DNA from: Vulcanimicrobium sp035943995
GTDB taxonomy: Bacteria; Vulcanimicrobiota; Vulcanimicrobiia; Vulcanimicrobiales; Vulcanimicrobiaceae
Direction: 5' to 3'
DNA length: 64,000 bases
Assembly: GCA_035943995.1 (NCBI GenBank)
Contig: DASZBS010000024.1
Coordinates: 6,244-70,243, forward strand
Part shown: piece after piece, positions 6,636 through 14,855 of the stretch
Position numbering within the stretch: the stretch's first letter is position 1
How the letters are laid out: every line of letters starts with the position of its first letter
Notes under the pieces: model-generated
What the model saw: only the letters and a program-made list of their open reading frames with translations
Told to the model about the DNA's origin: nothing
Databases searched by the model: none
Made by a program: the position numbers and the translations under genes

Positions 6636-8636
6636 TTACTCCCCCAGTAACGCTTTCGCGCGGGCGAGCAAGGCGTCGAGCGGCTCTGGGCGCGCCGCCT
6701 CCTTGACGACCGCTTCGGCAGCGACGACGGCTTGCGCGGCGCCGGCTTTGTCATGGTTCGCTTCGATGTCCGATTCGTTGCTGAAGGTGATCACTTGCTC
6801 GGTTCGTGACCCGTCGCGATAGTACGTGAACCCTTTGCAGCCGCTTCGGTATGCGCGAAAGATCGCGCGGGCGACGTTCTCGCGGGTATCGTCGTTCGGC
6901 GCGTTGATCGTCTTGCTCACCGAGTTGCACGTCCACTTCTGGAACGCGGCCAGCATGTCGATGTGCTGGTCGACGCTGACGTCGGCTGCGACGGTGAAGA
7001 CTCGTTGCCACTGCTCCGGAACGGCGCCGATGCCGCGAACCGAGCCGCGATTGTCTTCGATCTTTGCAAGCAGTTCTTGCGAGTAGAATCCCTCATCCTT
7101 CGCAACCTCTTCGAAGAGCGGGATGACGTAGTACAAGTGCTGCGGGCGGCCTTCGGCGTCTTTCATCGCATGCTTGGTGTATGCCATCCCGAAGTACGGC
7201 TCGCAGCCGAAGCTGCAGCCGGCGATCATCGAGATCGTCCCGGTCGGAGCCACCGAGAGGAGCGCTGCGTTGCGGCGCGGTCTCGGATCGTTCGCCCAGC
7301 GCGAAAGATGCTTGTTCGGGAAGTCACCGCGTTCGAGGGCGAGCGCTTCGGACGCTTCTTCCGCCCGCTCGCGGATGAACTTCATCAGCCGTTCGGCGAA
7401 CGCGATCGCTTCGGGCGCGTCGTACGGAATGTTCATCTGGATCAACAGATCCGCGAATCCCATCACACCCAGGCCGACGCGGCGGTTCCCCGTCACCATG
7501 TCCGTGATCTCATCGAGCGGATAGATGTTGGCGTCGATCACGTTGTCCAGAAACCGGATGCCGAGCACGACCGCTTTCTCGAGGCGGTTCCAATCGACGT
7601 CCTTCGCCGAGCCGTCGAAGAAGTGCCCCACGTTGATCGAGCCGAGATTGCACGAGTCGTACCCGTGCAACGCCTGCTCGCCGCACGGGTTCGTCGCGTG
7701 GATCGGGCCCAGCCCGGGCAACGGGTTCCAGTCGGGATGGTCGAGGAAGAGAACGCCGGGTTCACCGTTCTGCCAAGCGCCGTCCACGATGGCTTGCCAG
7801 ATGTCACCCGCCGGAAGCGTTCGAACGATTTCCTTCGTCCGCGGATCGATGAGGTCGAAGTCCTCACCGTTCTCGACGGCGCTCATGAACGCGTCGGTGA
7901 CGCCGACGGAGATGTTGAAATTGCTGATCTGCGTTTGCAGGAGCTCTTGCTTGAGATGAGCGAGCTGCTGCGCGGAATACCGCCCGCAATCGCTGAGCCG
8001 ATTGAACGTCGCGCGGTTTTCGGCGTCGAGCTCCTTCTTGCACCGCACGAAGTCCAAGATATCCGGATGGTCGACGCGCAGGACGCCCATGTTTGCGCCG
8101 CGGCGAACGCCGCCTTGCTTGATCGAGTCCGTCGCGGAATTGAATACCTTCATGAAGCTCACGGGCCCGGACGCGTCTTTCCCGGTCGTTCCTACGAGCG
8201 CGCCGTGCTGGCGAAGGTCGGAGAAGGCGAAGCCGGTCCCGCCGCCCGATTTTTGGATCAGGGCCATCGCTTTGAGGTTATAGAAGATCTCTTCGATCGA
8301 GTCGGGCACCGGCAAGACGAAGCAGGCCGACAGCATCGAAAGGGGGCGGCCCGCGTTGACGAGGCACGGCGTGTTCGGCATGAAGTCGCGGCGAGCGAGC
8401 ATGCCGTAGAACGCGTGCGCGATGTCAGTGATGCCGCGGTCGACGTTCGAGGCGGCGCCCTTCGCGTACTTCCTCTCGGGTTGTGCAATTGCCCAAGCGA
8501 CCCGCCATAAGAACTCTCTGGGGCTTTCTTTGGTCCCGTCGGGCTTCTTCGCGAAATAGCGCTCGTTCAGGACTTTGAGCGCGTTCGCGTCAAAGACAGG
8601 CTCCGCGAGCACGGCCTCTGAGAGCTCTTCAGACAT
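6636..8636 (-). CDS. nrdJ: Adenosylcobalamin-dependent ribonucleotide reductase, catalytic chain (NrdJa-type)
   Basis: 666 aa from the ATG at 8634-8636, chosen because AGGAGG lies 4 bp upstream; the frame is open further up, but that part overlaps the promoter. It reduces ribonucleotides to deoxyribonucleotides for DNA synthesis without needing oxygen. Class II marks include the first active-site Cys in SACFVLPVPDS, GGTGFAFSDLR, the thiyl-radical Cys and Glu in ATNPCGEQ, the second redox Cys in DSCNLGSINV, and PTGTISMIAGCSFGCEP. The polypeptide stops before the TSCPD and redox-tail region, which is the next gene. Two NrdR-like boxes cover its promoter. Confidence 0.95.
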   Translation of the reverse strand: MSEELSEAVLAEPVFDANALKVLNERYFAKKPDGTKESPREFLWRVAWAIAQPERKYAKGAASNVDRGITDIAHAFYGMLARRDFMPNTPCLVNAGRPLSMLSACFVLPVPDSIEEIFYNLKAMALIQKSGGGTGFAFSDLRQHGALVGTTGKDASGPVSFMKVFNSATDSIKQGGVRRGANMGVLRVDHPDILDFVRCKKELDAENRATFNRLSDCGRYSAQQLAHLKQELLQTQISNFNISVGVTDAFMSAVENGEDFDLIDPRTKEIVRTLPAGDIWQAIVDGAWQNGEPGVLFLDHPDWNPLPGLGPIHATNPCGEQALHGYDSCNLGSINVGHFFDGSAKDVDWNRLEKAVVLGIRFLDNVIDANIYPLDEITDMVTGNRRVGLGVMGFADLLIQMNIPYDAPEAIAFAERLMKFIRERAEEASEALALERGDFPNKHLSRWANDPRPRRNAALLSVAPTGTISMIAGCSFGCEPYFGMAYTKHAMKDAEGRPQHLYYVIPLFEEVAKDEGFYSQELLAKIEDNRGSVRGIGAVPEQWQRVFTVAADVSVDQHIDMLAAFQKWTCNSVSKTINAPNDDTRENVARAIFRAYRSGCKGFTYYRDGSRTEQVITFSNESDIEANHDKAGAAQAVVAAEAVVKEAARPEPLDALLARAKALLGE

Positions 8637-8709
8637 CGTTCCTCCTGCAGATTCCAAGGGCGTTCCAGTCGAACAGGCGTTCGACCAAACGCATGGGACG
8701 GGCGAGCCG

Positions 8710-8725
8710 GTACCAGATATTGTAC
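8710..8725. promoter_or_regulatory. NrdR-like box, proximal
   Basis: GTACCAGATATTGTAC matches the NrdR consensus ACACWATATATWGTGT at about 10 of 16 positions and the distal box at 12 of 16. It overlaps the -10 element of the nrdJ promoter. Box starts are 32 bp apart (8710 and 8742), the spacing typical of paired NrdR sites. Confidence 0.72.
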
Positions 8726-8747
8726 TCGCGTTTTGGTTCCGATACAA
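8719..8747 (-). promoter_or_regulatory. nrdJ promoter
   Basis: On the minus strand: TTGTAT (-35, plus-strand 8742-8747), a 17 bp spacer, TACAAT (-10, plus-strand 8719-8724). The predicted transcript starts near 8712, giving a leader of about 75 nt before the nrdJ ATG at 8636. Both hexamers lie within the NrdR-like boxes. Confidence 0.72.
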
Positions 8748-8757
8748 GATAGCGTAC
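8742..8757. promoter_or_regulatory. NrdR-like box, distal
   Basis: ATACAAGATAGCGTAC, related to the proximal box (12 of 16 identical) and to the NrdR consensus (about 10 of 16). It overlaps the -35 of nrdJ. NrdR is a zinc-finger/ATP-cone repressor that senses dATP; the nrdR gene itself is not in this window. Confidence 0.68.
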
Positions 8758-8855
8758 GAATCTGGTACGGGTTCTGTGGATTTGGGGAATCTGGGGATTC
8801 GCGCAGGCGGCCGCCCGGGGCGCTGTGGACACCCAGCGAGCGGGGTGAGCTAGCT

Positions 8856-9359
8856 GTGGACGGAACCGGGGATAGCGTGGAGAGGTTCCGCGCCGACCAT
8901 CATGCCGACACGCTGCCCGACGTGTCCCTCGACGAGCTCGCCGCGCGCGGGATGCGCGGCATCGTCGTCGATCTGGACAACACCGTGTGCGCCTATCGCC
9001 GGCCCGAGCTCGCGCCCGGCGTGGCCGACTGGGTCGCGGCCGCGCGCGACCGCGGCTTCGCGCTCGTCCTCGTCTCCAACAACTTCACCGAGCGCGTCAC
9101 GGCGGTGGGCGCGCAGCTCGGGATCCCCGTCGTCCCCAACGCGCTCAAGCCGCTGCCGTTCGCGTTTCTGCGCGCGCTCGCGCTGCTCGGCACGCCGCGG
9201 CGCGCGACCGTCGTGATCGGCGATCAGCTCTTCACCGACGTGCTCGGCGCGAAGTTCCTCGGGCTGCGCACGATCCTCACCAAACCGCTGGTCGAGAAGG
9301 ATTTTCCGCTCACGCGCCTGCTGCGGTTTCTCGAGCGCACCATCGCGGGACGAACCTGA
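8856..9359 (+). CDS. YqeG-family HAD phosphatase
   Basis: About 167 aa from the GTG at 8856, which fits the family length (about 170). The open frame reaches back to 8733, but that would run through the nrdJ promoter. HAD motif I is VVDLDNTV (two Asp), motif II is LVSNN, motif III Lys is in VVPNALKPLP and motif IV is VVIGDQLFTDVLGA. This IIIA-type family includes YqeG, and some members are phosphatidylglycerophosphate phosphatases. The gene is divergent from nrdJ and overlaps nothing else. Start is uncertain within about 20 codons (another GTG at 8877). Confidence 0.82.
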   Translation: MDGTGDSVERFRADHHADTLPDVSLDELAARGMRGIVVDLDNTVCAYRRPELAPGVADWVAAARDRGFALVLVSNNFTERVTAVGAQLGIPVVPNALKPLPFAFLRALALLGTPRRATVVIGDQLFTDVLGAKFLGLRTILTKPLVEKDFPLTRLLRFLERTIAGRT

Positions 9360-9361
9360 TC

Positions 9362-10039
9362 GTGCGCGTCGCCGCCGTCGTCTTCGATCTCTACGGGACC
9401 CTGCTGGCCATCGACTCCATGCGCACGCACGTCGCCGTGGCCGGCGTTCGCGATCCCGCCGCGTTCGTCGCCGACTGGCGCCGCAAGCAGCTCGAGTATG
9501 CGTTCCTCACGTCGCTGGCCGGCGTTTATCGCGACTTCGACGAGCTGACCGCGCACGCGCTCGCGTTCACGTGCGCGGAGCGCAACAACCCGCTGGACCC
9601 GGCGCGTCAGCGCGCGCTCGCGGACGCGTGGCGCACGATGCCCGCGTACGGCGACGTCGCGATCGTCCTGCAAGCGCTCGCCGCGCGGAACGTCCCGCTG
9701 GCCGTACTGACCAACGGAACGCCGTCGTCGGCGAATACCGCGCTCGAGCACGCCGGCGTGCGCGCGCTGCTGACCGATGTGCTTTCCGTCGACAGCGTGC
9801 GCGCGTACAAGCCCGATCCGCGCGTCTACGCGCTCGCGACCGCGCGGTTCGCGTGCGCGCCGGGCGAGATCGTGTTCGTGTCGTCCAACCCGTGGGACGC
9901 CTGGGGCGCGGCGACGTTCGGTTTTCGCGTCGCATGGTGCAACCGCGGGGGCACGACGGCCGAAACGCTGTCGCCCGCGCCGGAGGCGACGCTCGCCGGC
10001 TTGCACGAGCTGCCGGGGTTCGTGGCGCGCGCCGAGTGA
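9362..10039 (+). CDS. Haloacid dehalogenase type II-like HAD hydrolase
   Basis: 225 aa from the GTG 2 bp after the YqeG stop, so clearly translated with it. Motif I is VVFDLYGTLL, with the Asp-Leu-Tyr arrangement of L-2-haloacid dehalogenases rather than the Asp-x-Asp of phosphatases. Further marks are LTNGTPSS, the Lys in RAYKPDPRVYA, and FVSSNPWDAWGA followed by RVAWCNR, the typical ending of DehII enzymes. The family hydrolyses 2-haloalkanoic acids with inversion; the real substrate here may be something else. Confidence 0.86.
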   Translation: MRVAAVVFDLYGTLLAIDSMRTHVAVAGVRDPAAFVADWRRKQLEYAFLTSLAGVYRDFDELTAHALAFTCAERNNPLDPARQRALADAWRTMPAYGDVAIVLQALAARNVPLAVLTNGTPSSANTALEHAGVRALLTDVLSVDSVRAYKPDPRVYALATARFACAPGEIVFVSSNPWDAWGAATFGFRVAWCNRGGTTAETLSPAPEATLAGLHELPGFVARAE

Positions 10040-10088
10040 GGGTACATCCCCCGGAGCAGACACAGCCAGGCGACGGAGGCGAAGGGCC

Positions 10089-10319
10089 ATGAACGACAAC
10101 AGCAGCGGCGTTCCGGACGCCGGCACGAGCGAAGAGCCCGCGCTGACGCAGCGCGACACGGCGACGGTGCACGCCGAGGGTGACCTCAGCGCGGAGGCCT
10201 CGAGTGCGGACGACGGCGGCGCATCGGCAGCCGGGGGCAGCGGCGGCGCGCCGACGTACGGGCCTGCCGGCAATACGACGGACGCCGAAGAAGAAGGCGC
10301 CGACGGTCAGGGCATTTAG
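10089..10319 (+). CDS. Small acidic, disordered protein
   Basis: 76 aa, starting at an ATG with GGAGG about 10 bp upstream. It is nearly all Gly, Ala, Ser, Thr, Asp and Glu (SSADDGGASAAGGSGGAP, TTDAEEEGADGQGI) and has no predicted fold, no cysteines and no membrane segment. It is followed 9 bp later by the DUF2231 protein, so it is probably co-transcribed with it. Function unknown; small acidic proteins of this sort are sometimes stress-related. Confidence 0.55.
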   Translation: MNDNSSGVPDAGTSEEPALTQRDTATVHAEGDLSAEASSADDGGASAAGGSGGAPTYGPAGNTTDAEEEGADGQGI

Positions 10320-10328
10320 GGAAGAAGC

Positions 10329-10874
10329 ATGTCCATGAGCGCCCCGACGCACGCCGAGCTGCAGCACATCAAAGAGCCCGCGACGCCGATTGCCGGCCCG
10401 TACGGCCACCCGTTCCACCCGATCGCGGTGACGATCCCCATCGGCACGTGGGTCGCCAGCTTGCTGTTCGACGTCGCATCGCAACGCAGCGACGAGCCGC
10501 GCGTGTTCGCGCGGGGCAGCGCGGAACTCGTCAAGACGGGACTGGTCGGCGGCGCGGGCGCGGCGTTTCTCGGCTTTCTCGACTATCTGAAGATCCCGAA
10601 GAAGAGCGCGGCCGGCGTGACGGCGACGACGCACCTTGCGCTCAACGTGACCTGCATGGCGCTGTACGCGATGAACCTCGCACAGCGCGAGCGGCGCTTG
10701 CGCGCGGCGGGCACGCGCGATGCCGCCGTGTCCCGGAACGAAATCGGGCTCTCGCTGCTCGCGCTGAGCCTGCTCGGCGCGTCCGGCTGGCTGGGCGGAA
10801 TGCTGTCGTACCATTTCGGCGTGCGCGTCGCCGACGAGCGCACGCAGCTCGCAGGGTTGCAGCCCGTCGTATGA
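10329..10874 (+). CDS. DUF2231 integral membrane protein
   Basis: 181 aa. The opening YGHPFHPIAVTIPIGTW is the DUF2231 signature (His-Pro-His-Pro before the first helix), and the end SGWLGGMLSYHFGVRV is its closing motif. Four hydrophobic segments are visible (about 33-50, 72-92, 104-120, 140-160). Several family members may be haem- or redox-associated because of the conserved histidines, but the role is not established. Its stop overlaps the start of the monooxygenase gene (ATGA). Confidence 0.85.
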   Translation: MSMSAPTHAELQHIKEPATPIAGPYGHPFHPIAVTIPIGTWVASLLFDVASQRSDEPRVFARGSAELVKTGLVGGAGAAFLGFLDYLKIPKKSAAGVTATTHLALNVTCMALYAMNLAQRERRLRAAGTRDAAVSRNEIGLSLLALSLLGASGWLGGMLSYHFGVRVADERTQLAGLQPVV

Positions 10875-12037
10875 TGCCGCTCCCGCTGCTGATTGCGGGC
10901 GGCGGGATCGGCGGGCTCGCCGCGGCGCTCGCGGTCGCGCGCACCGGCCGGACCGTGCGCGTGCTCGAACGCGCCGCGCAGTTCGGCGAGATCGGTGCCG
11001 GGTTACAGCTCGCGCCCAACGCGTCGCACGCGCTCGCGCGGCTCGGCGTGCTGGACGCGATCGCGCCGTACGCGGTGTTCCCGCACCGTCTCGTGTGGCG
11101 CGACGCGCGCAGCGGCGCGCAGGTCACCGCGCTGGACCTCGGCGAGCGTTTTCGCGCGCACTACGGCCACCCGTACGTCGTGATGCACCGCGGCGATCTG
11201 CTCGACGTGCTGCTGGCCGCGTGCCGTGCCGATGCGCGCATCGTGCTCGAACCGTCGCGCGACGTGGTCGGCGTCGAAGACCGGGGCGAAGGCGTGCGCG
11301 CGGTGTGCGCCGACGGCACGACGTATCACGGCACCGCGCTCGTCGCCGCCGACGGGCTATGGTCGCGGCTGCGCAAGCTCGTGCACGACGACGGCGAGCC
11401 CGTCGCCGCGCGCTACGTCGCGTACCGCGGCACGCTGCCGGTCGCGGAGCTGTGGGAAGGTGCCGGGCTCGACGACGTGACGCTGTGGACCGCACCCGGC
11501 CTGCACTTCGTGCAGTACCCGATCCGCGGCGGGCAGTTGTTCAATCAAGTTGCGGTGTTCCACAGCGACCGCTATCGGTCCGACTCCGATGACTGGGGGA
11601 CCGCCGACGAGCTCGACGCGCACTTCGCCGTGGGGTGCGCGGCCGTGCAGGCCGGCATTGCGCGCATCCGGCGCGACCGCCGCTGGACGATGTACGACCG
11701 CGAGCCGATCGCGGACTGGAGCCGCGGCCGGCTGGCGCTGCTCGGCGACGCCGCGCACCCGATGCTGCAATACCTTGCGCAAGGCGCGTGCCAAGCGCTC
11801 GAAGACGCGGTCGTGCTCGCAGGCGCGCTGGCCGCGCACGACGATCCGGCGACCGCGTTCGTGGCGTATCGCGACGCCCGGTATCTGCGCACCGCGCGCG
11901 TGCAGTACAGCGCGCGCGTGTTCGGCGAGATCTGGCACGTGGGCGACGTCGGCGCCACGCTGCGCGACGCGATGCTGGCGTCGCGGCATGATGACGACTT
12001 CAGCCACGTCGAATGGCTGTACGGCTGGCGGCCGTGA
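10871..12037 (+). CDS. FAD-dependent monooxygenase, salicylate-hydroxylase-like
   Basis: 388 aa; the ATG overlaps the previous stop. It has a Rossmann FAD site at residues 10-15 (GGGIGG) with Glu at the end of the second strand (VLERA), then a mid-protein DG-like motif (VAADGLWSRLRKLV). The second FAD-binding motif is LLGDAAHPMLQYLAQGACQALEDAVVL, the typical GD motif of group A flavin hydroxylases. It uses NAD(P)H and O2 to hydroxylate an aromatic ring; the closest theme is salicylate or 3-hydroxybenzoate hydroxylases. The gene is last in a short run with the DUF2231 protein and the small acidic protein. Confidence 0.88.
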   Translation: MMPLPLLIAGGGIGGLAAALAVARTGRTVRVLERAAQFGEIGAGLQLAPNASHALARLGVLDAIAPYAVFPHRLVWRDARSGAQVTALDLGERFRAHYGHPYVVMHRGDLLDVLLAACRADARIVLEPSRDVVGVEDRGEGVRAVCADGTTYHGTALVAADGLWSRLRKLVHDDGEPVAARYVAYRGTLPVAELWEGAGLDDVTLWTAPGLHFVQYPIRGGQLFNQVAVFHSDRYRSDSDDWGTADELDAHFAVGCAAVQAGIARIRRDRRWTMYDREPIADWSRGRLALLGDAAHPMLQYLAQGACQALEDAVVLAGALAAHDDPATAFVAYRDARYLRTARVQYSARVFGEIWHVGDVGATLRDAMLASRHDDDFSHVEWLYGWRP

Positions 12038-12063
12038 TCACCGGCGGAGCCACGGTGGTGGCG

Positions 12064-12086
12064 CACCCTTCGACAGGCTCAGGGTG
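12064..12086. repeat. Short dispersed-type hairpin repeat
   Basis: A 23-bp sequence with CACCCT and AGGGTG arms around TCGACAGGCTC. The same motif (often translated as HPEPVEG in spurious frames) is known to me as a dispersed intergenic repeat in many unrelated GC-rich bacteria. Only one copy was noticed in this window. It lies between the monooxygenase and valS and could also act as a weak terminator, though no T-run follows. Confidence 0.5.
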
Positions 12087-12173
12087 ACAGGCTTCCCACG
12101 ACCGCGGGCGACGATTATCGGAGAGGCCCGTCGTCGGAGGAACACCTTGACGACATTGATCAAGATTGTATAG

Positions 12174-14846
12174 GTGACCACGCCCGACCGACCCGAGCTG
12201 CCGAAGACCTACGATCCTGCCGAAGTCGAGCCGCGCCTCTACGCGCGCTCGCTCGAGTCCGGCGTCTTCCACGAGGAGCCCGATCCCGCGCGGCCGCCGT
12301 TCGTCATCTCGATGCCGCCGCCGAACATCACCGGGCGCGCGCACCTCGGGCACGGTTCGACGTACACGCCGCAGGACGTGCTGACGCGCTATCACCGCAT
12401 GCTCGGCGAGAACGCCGACTGGCTCCCCGGTCAAGACCACGCCGCGATCGCGACGGAGACCGTGCTCATCCGCGAGCTCGCGAAGGAAGGCGCGACGCGC
12501 GAGTCGCTCGGCCGCGACGCATATCTCGCGCGCGCCTGGCGCTGGCGCGAGCAGTACGGCGGCGAGATCGACGAAGCGTTCCAGCGGCTCGGTTTCGGGC
12601 CCGATTGGGAACGCGCGCGCTTCACGCTGGACGCCGGCTTGTCGGCCGCCGTCACCAAAGTGTTCGTCGACCTCTATAATGACGGTCTGGTCTACCGCGG
12701 CACGCGCCTCGTCAACTGGGATCCACAGGCGCAGTCGACGCTCTCCGATGCGGAAGTCGAAGACGAAGAGCGCGACACGTTCATGTGGCACATCCGCTAC
12801 CTCGCGGAGAACGGCGGCGACGGGCTGGTCATCGCGACGACGCGGCCGGAGACGTACCTCGCGGACGTCGCGGTCGCGGTGCACCCGGACGACGAGCGCT
12901 ACCGTCATCTCATCGGGAAGAACGTCGTGCTGCCGATCGTCGATCGCGCGATCCCGGTGATCGCCGACGCCGCAGTCGACCCCGCGTTCGGCACGGGCGC
13001 GGTCAAGGTGACGCCCGCGCACGACGCGACCGATTACGAGATCGGCCAGCGCCACGCGCTGCCGATGCCGACGGTGATCGACTTCGACGGCCGCGTCGCG
13101 GCGCCGATCTGGCGCTACGACGAGACGCCCGAACGCCGCGCGCCGATCGACGCGCAGGCGGAGAAGATGCGCGCGTTCGTGGGCTTCGACCGCTTCGAGG
13201 CGCGCAAGCGCATCGTCGACGAGCTGCGCGTGCGCGGTGCGCTCGTGGACGAAAAGCCGTACCGCACCAAGCTGCCGCTCAGCTCGCGCACGCACGCGGT
13301 GATCGAGCCGCTCCTGTCGCTGCAATGGTTCGTCACGGTGCAGCCGCTCGCGCAGCCCGCGCTCGAAGCCTACCGCAGCGGGGCGCTGCGTTTCGTGCCG
13401 GAACGATTCGGCCGCACCTACGCCGCCGGCCTCGAGAACATCCGCGACTGGAACATCTCGCGCCAGGTGTGGTGGGGTCATCAGCTTCCGGTGTGGTACA
13501 CGCCGGACGACGACGTGGTCGTCGCGCACGACGAAGACGAAGCGAAGCGCGTCGCGCGCGAACGCTACGGCAGCGACGAGCTGCGGCGCGATCCCGACAC
13601 GCTGGACACGTGGTTCAGCTCGGGCCTGTGGCCGTTCTCGATCCTGGGCTGGCCGGAGCGCACGCCCGAGCTCGACCACTGGTATCCCAATCAGGTGATG
13701 GTCACCAGTCGCGACATCATCTTCCTGTGGGTGTCGCGCATGGTGATGCTCGGGCTGCGCTTCGTCGGCAAGCTCCCGTTCGAGACGGTGTTCGTGACGC
13801 CGCTGGTGTTCGACATGCACGGCCGCAAGATGTCGAAGTCGCTGCAGAACGCGATCGACCCGATGGTCGACCTCGTCCCGAAGTACGGCGCCGACGGCAC
13901 GCGCTTCGGGATTCTGCGCCAGATGCGCCTGGAATCGCAGGAACTGCGCTTCGACGAGCGCTACTGCGACGAGGCGAAGCGCTTCGCGACCAAGCTGTGG
14001 AACGCGCTGCGCTACACCTGCGCGCTGCCCGAAGGCCTCCCCGGCGCCGCGGTGCTGCCCGCACGCGAGAAGCTCACGCTCGCCGACAAGTGGATCCTCA
14101 CCGAATTGCGCGCGTGCGCCGAGACGGTGACGCACGCGTACGACGGGTTTGCGTTCGGCGTCGCGGCGGACGCGCTCTTGCAGTTCGGCTGGTACACATT
14201 CTGCGACTGGTACGTCGAGGCGACGAAGGCCGAGGGCCAGCAGCAGACGCGCGGCGCGGTGCTGTCGTTCGTGCTCAACACGTTCGTGCGCGCGATGCAC
14301 CCGATCGCGCCGTTCGTCACCGAGGAGATCTGGCTGACGCTTCCGCACGACGGCGCCACGATCGTCACCGCATCGTGGCCCGACCTCGCGGAGATCCCTT
14401 CGTTCCCGGACGACGCCGCCGTGTTCGGTGCGGTGATCGACAAGGTCGAGCAGCTTCGCAACGCGCGCTCGGAGTGGGCGATCGCTCCGAAGGACTGGAT
14501 GCGCGTGGAAGTCCCGGCGACGCTCTCCACGGAGCGCGGCATCGTCGAGACGATCGCGACGCTCGCGCGCGCGCAGATCAGCACGTACGACGGCGGCGAC
14601 GGCAGCGTCCGCGACCGCATCCTCGCCGTGCGCGGCGTCGCGGACACCACCAAGCTGCGCGAGCGCTACACGCGCGAGATCGCGCGTCTAGAATCCGAGG
14701 TCGCCCGCTCGGAGAAGAAGCTCGCAAACGAAAGCTTCGTCGCGAAAGCATCGGCCGACGTCGTCGCCGCGGAGCGCGCGAAGCTCGAGGAGTACCGCCG
14801 CGAGCTCGACCGCACCCGCGCGGCGCTCGCGGCTCTGGGCGATTAG
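12174..14846 (+). CDS. valS: Valyl-tRNA synthetase
   Basis: 890 aa from a GTG start; the family opening KTYDPAEVEPRLYA follows at residue 11. Class I catalytic motifs are HLGH (57-60, HIGH-type) in PPPNITGRAHLGHGS and KMSKS near residue 552 (GRKMSKSLQN). The CP1 editing domain carries IATTRPETYLADVAVAVHPDD and the GTGAVKVTPAHDATDYEIG motif. The C-terminus (about 820-888) is the two-helix coiled coil arm typical of ValRS. It charges tRNA-Val and edits mischarged Thr. It is a single gene, convergent with the HxlR regulator 9 bp downstream. Confidence 0.98.
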   Translation: MTTPDRPELPKTYDPAEVEPRLYARSLESGVFHEEPDPARPPFVISMPPPNITGRAHLGHGSTYTPQDVLTRYHRMLGENADWLPGQDHAAIATETVLIRELAKEGATRESLGRDAYLARAWRWREQYGGEIDEAFQRLGFGPDWERARFTLDAGLSAAVTKVFVDLYNDGLVYRGTRLVNWDPQAQSTLSDAEVEDEERDTFMWHIRYLAENGGDGLVIATTRPETYLADVAVAVHPDDERYRHLIGKNVVLPIVDRAIPVIADAAVDPAFGTGAVKVTPAHDATDYEIGQRHALPMPTVIDFDGRVAAPIWRYDETPERRAPIDAQAEKMRAFVGFDRFEARKRIVDELRVRGALVDEKPYRTKLPLSSRTHAVIEPLLSLQWFVTVQPLAQPALEAYRSGALRFVPERFGRTYAAGLENIRDWNISRQVWWGHQLPVWYTPDDDVVVAHDEDEAKRVARERYGSDELRRDPDTLDTWFSSGLWPFSILGWPERTPELDHWYPNQVMVTSRDIIFLWVSRMVMLGLRFVGKLPFETVFVTPLVFDMHGRKMSKSLQNAIDPMVDLVPKYGADGTRFGILRQMRLESQELRFDERYCDEAKRFATKLWNALRYTCALPEGLPGAAVLPAREKLTLADKWILTELRACAETVTHAYDGFAFGVAADALLQFGWYTFCDWYVEATKAEGQQQTRGAVLSFVLNTFVRAMHPIAPFVTEEIWLTLPHDGATIVTASWPDLAEIPSFPDDAAVFGAVIDKVEQLRNARSEWAIAPKDWMRVEVPATLSTERGIVETIATLARAQISTYDGGDGSVRDRILAVRGVADTTKLRERYTREIARLESEVARSEKKLANESFVAKASADVVAAERAKLEEYRRELDRTRAALAALGD

Positions 14847-14855
14847 CCGGGGCCT

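Noticed and set aside
8637..8747. Upstream extension of nrdJ by 37 codons
   Set aside because: It would overlap the promoter and the NrdR boxes; the AGGAGG site fixes the start at 8636.
8754..8768. GTACGAATCTGGTAC as a third NrdR box
   Set aside because: It has GTAC ends but the wrong spacing (overlaps the distal box) and too little similarity in the middle.
8637..8855. Cobalamin riboswitch before nrdJ
   Set aside because: The region is too short and no B12-box-like sequence was seen; the paired boxes explain it better.
12147..12174. TTGACG-N16-TATAGG as a valS promoter
   Set aside because: Transcription would begin after the only possible start codon (GTG 12174), so the transcript could not encode the full protein.
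12000..14348. Long minus-strand reading frame (782 codons) opposite valS
   Set aside because: It is the antisense shadow of valS, rich in Arg, Ala and Val with no domain; long shadow frames are expected at this GC content.
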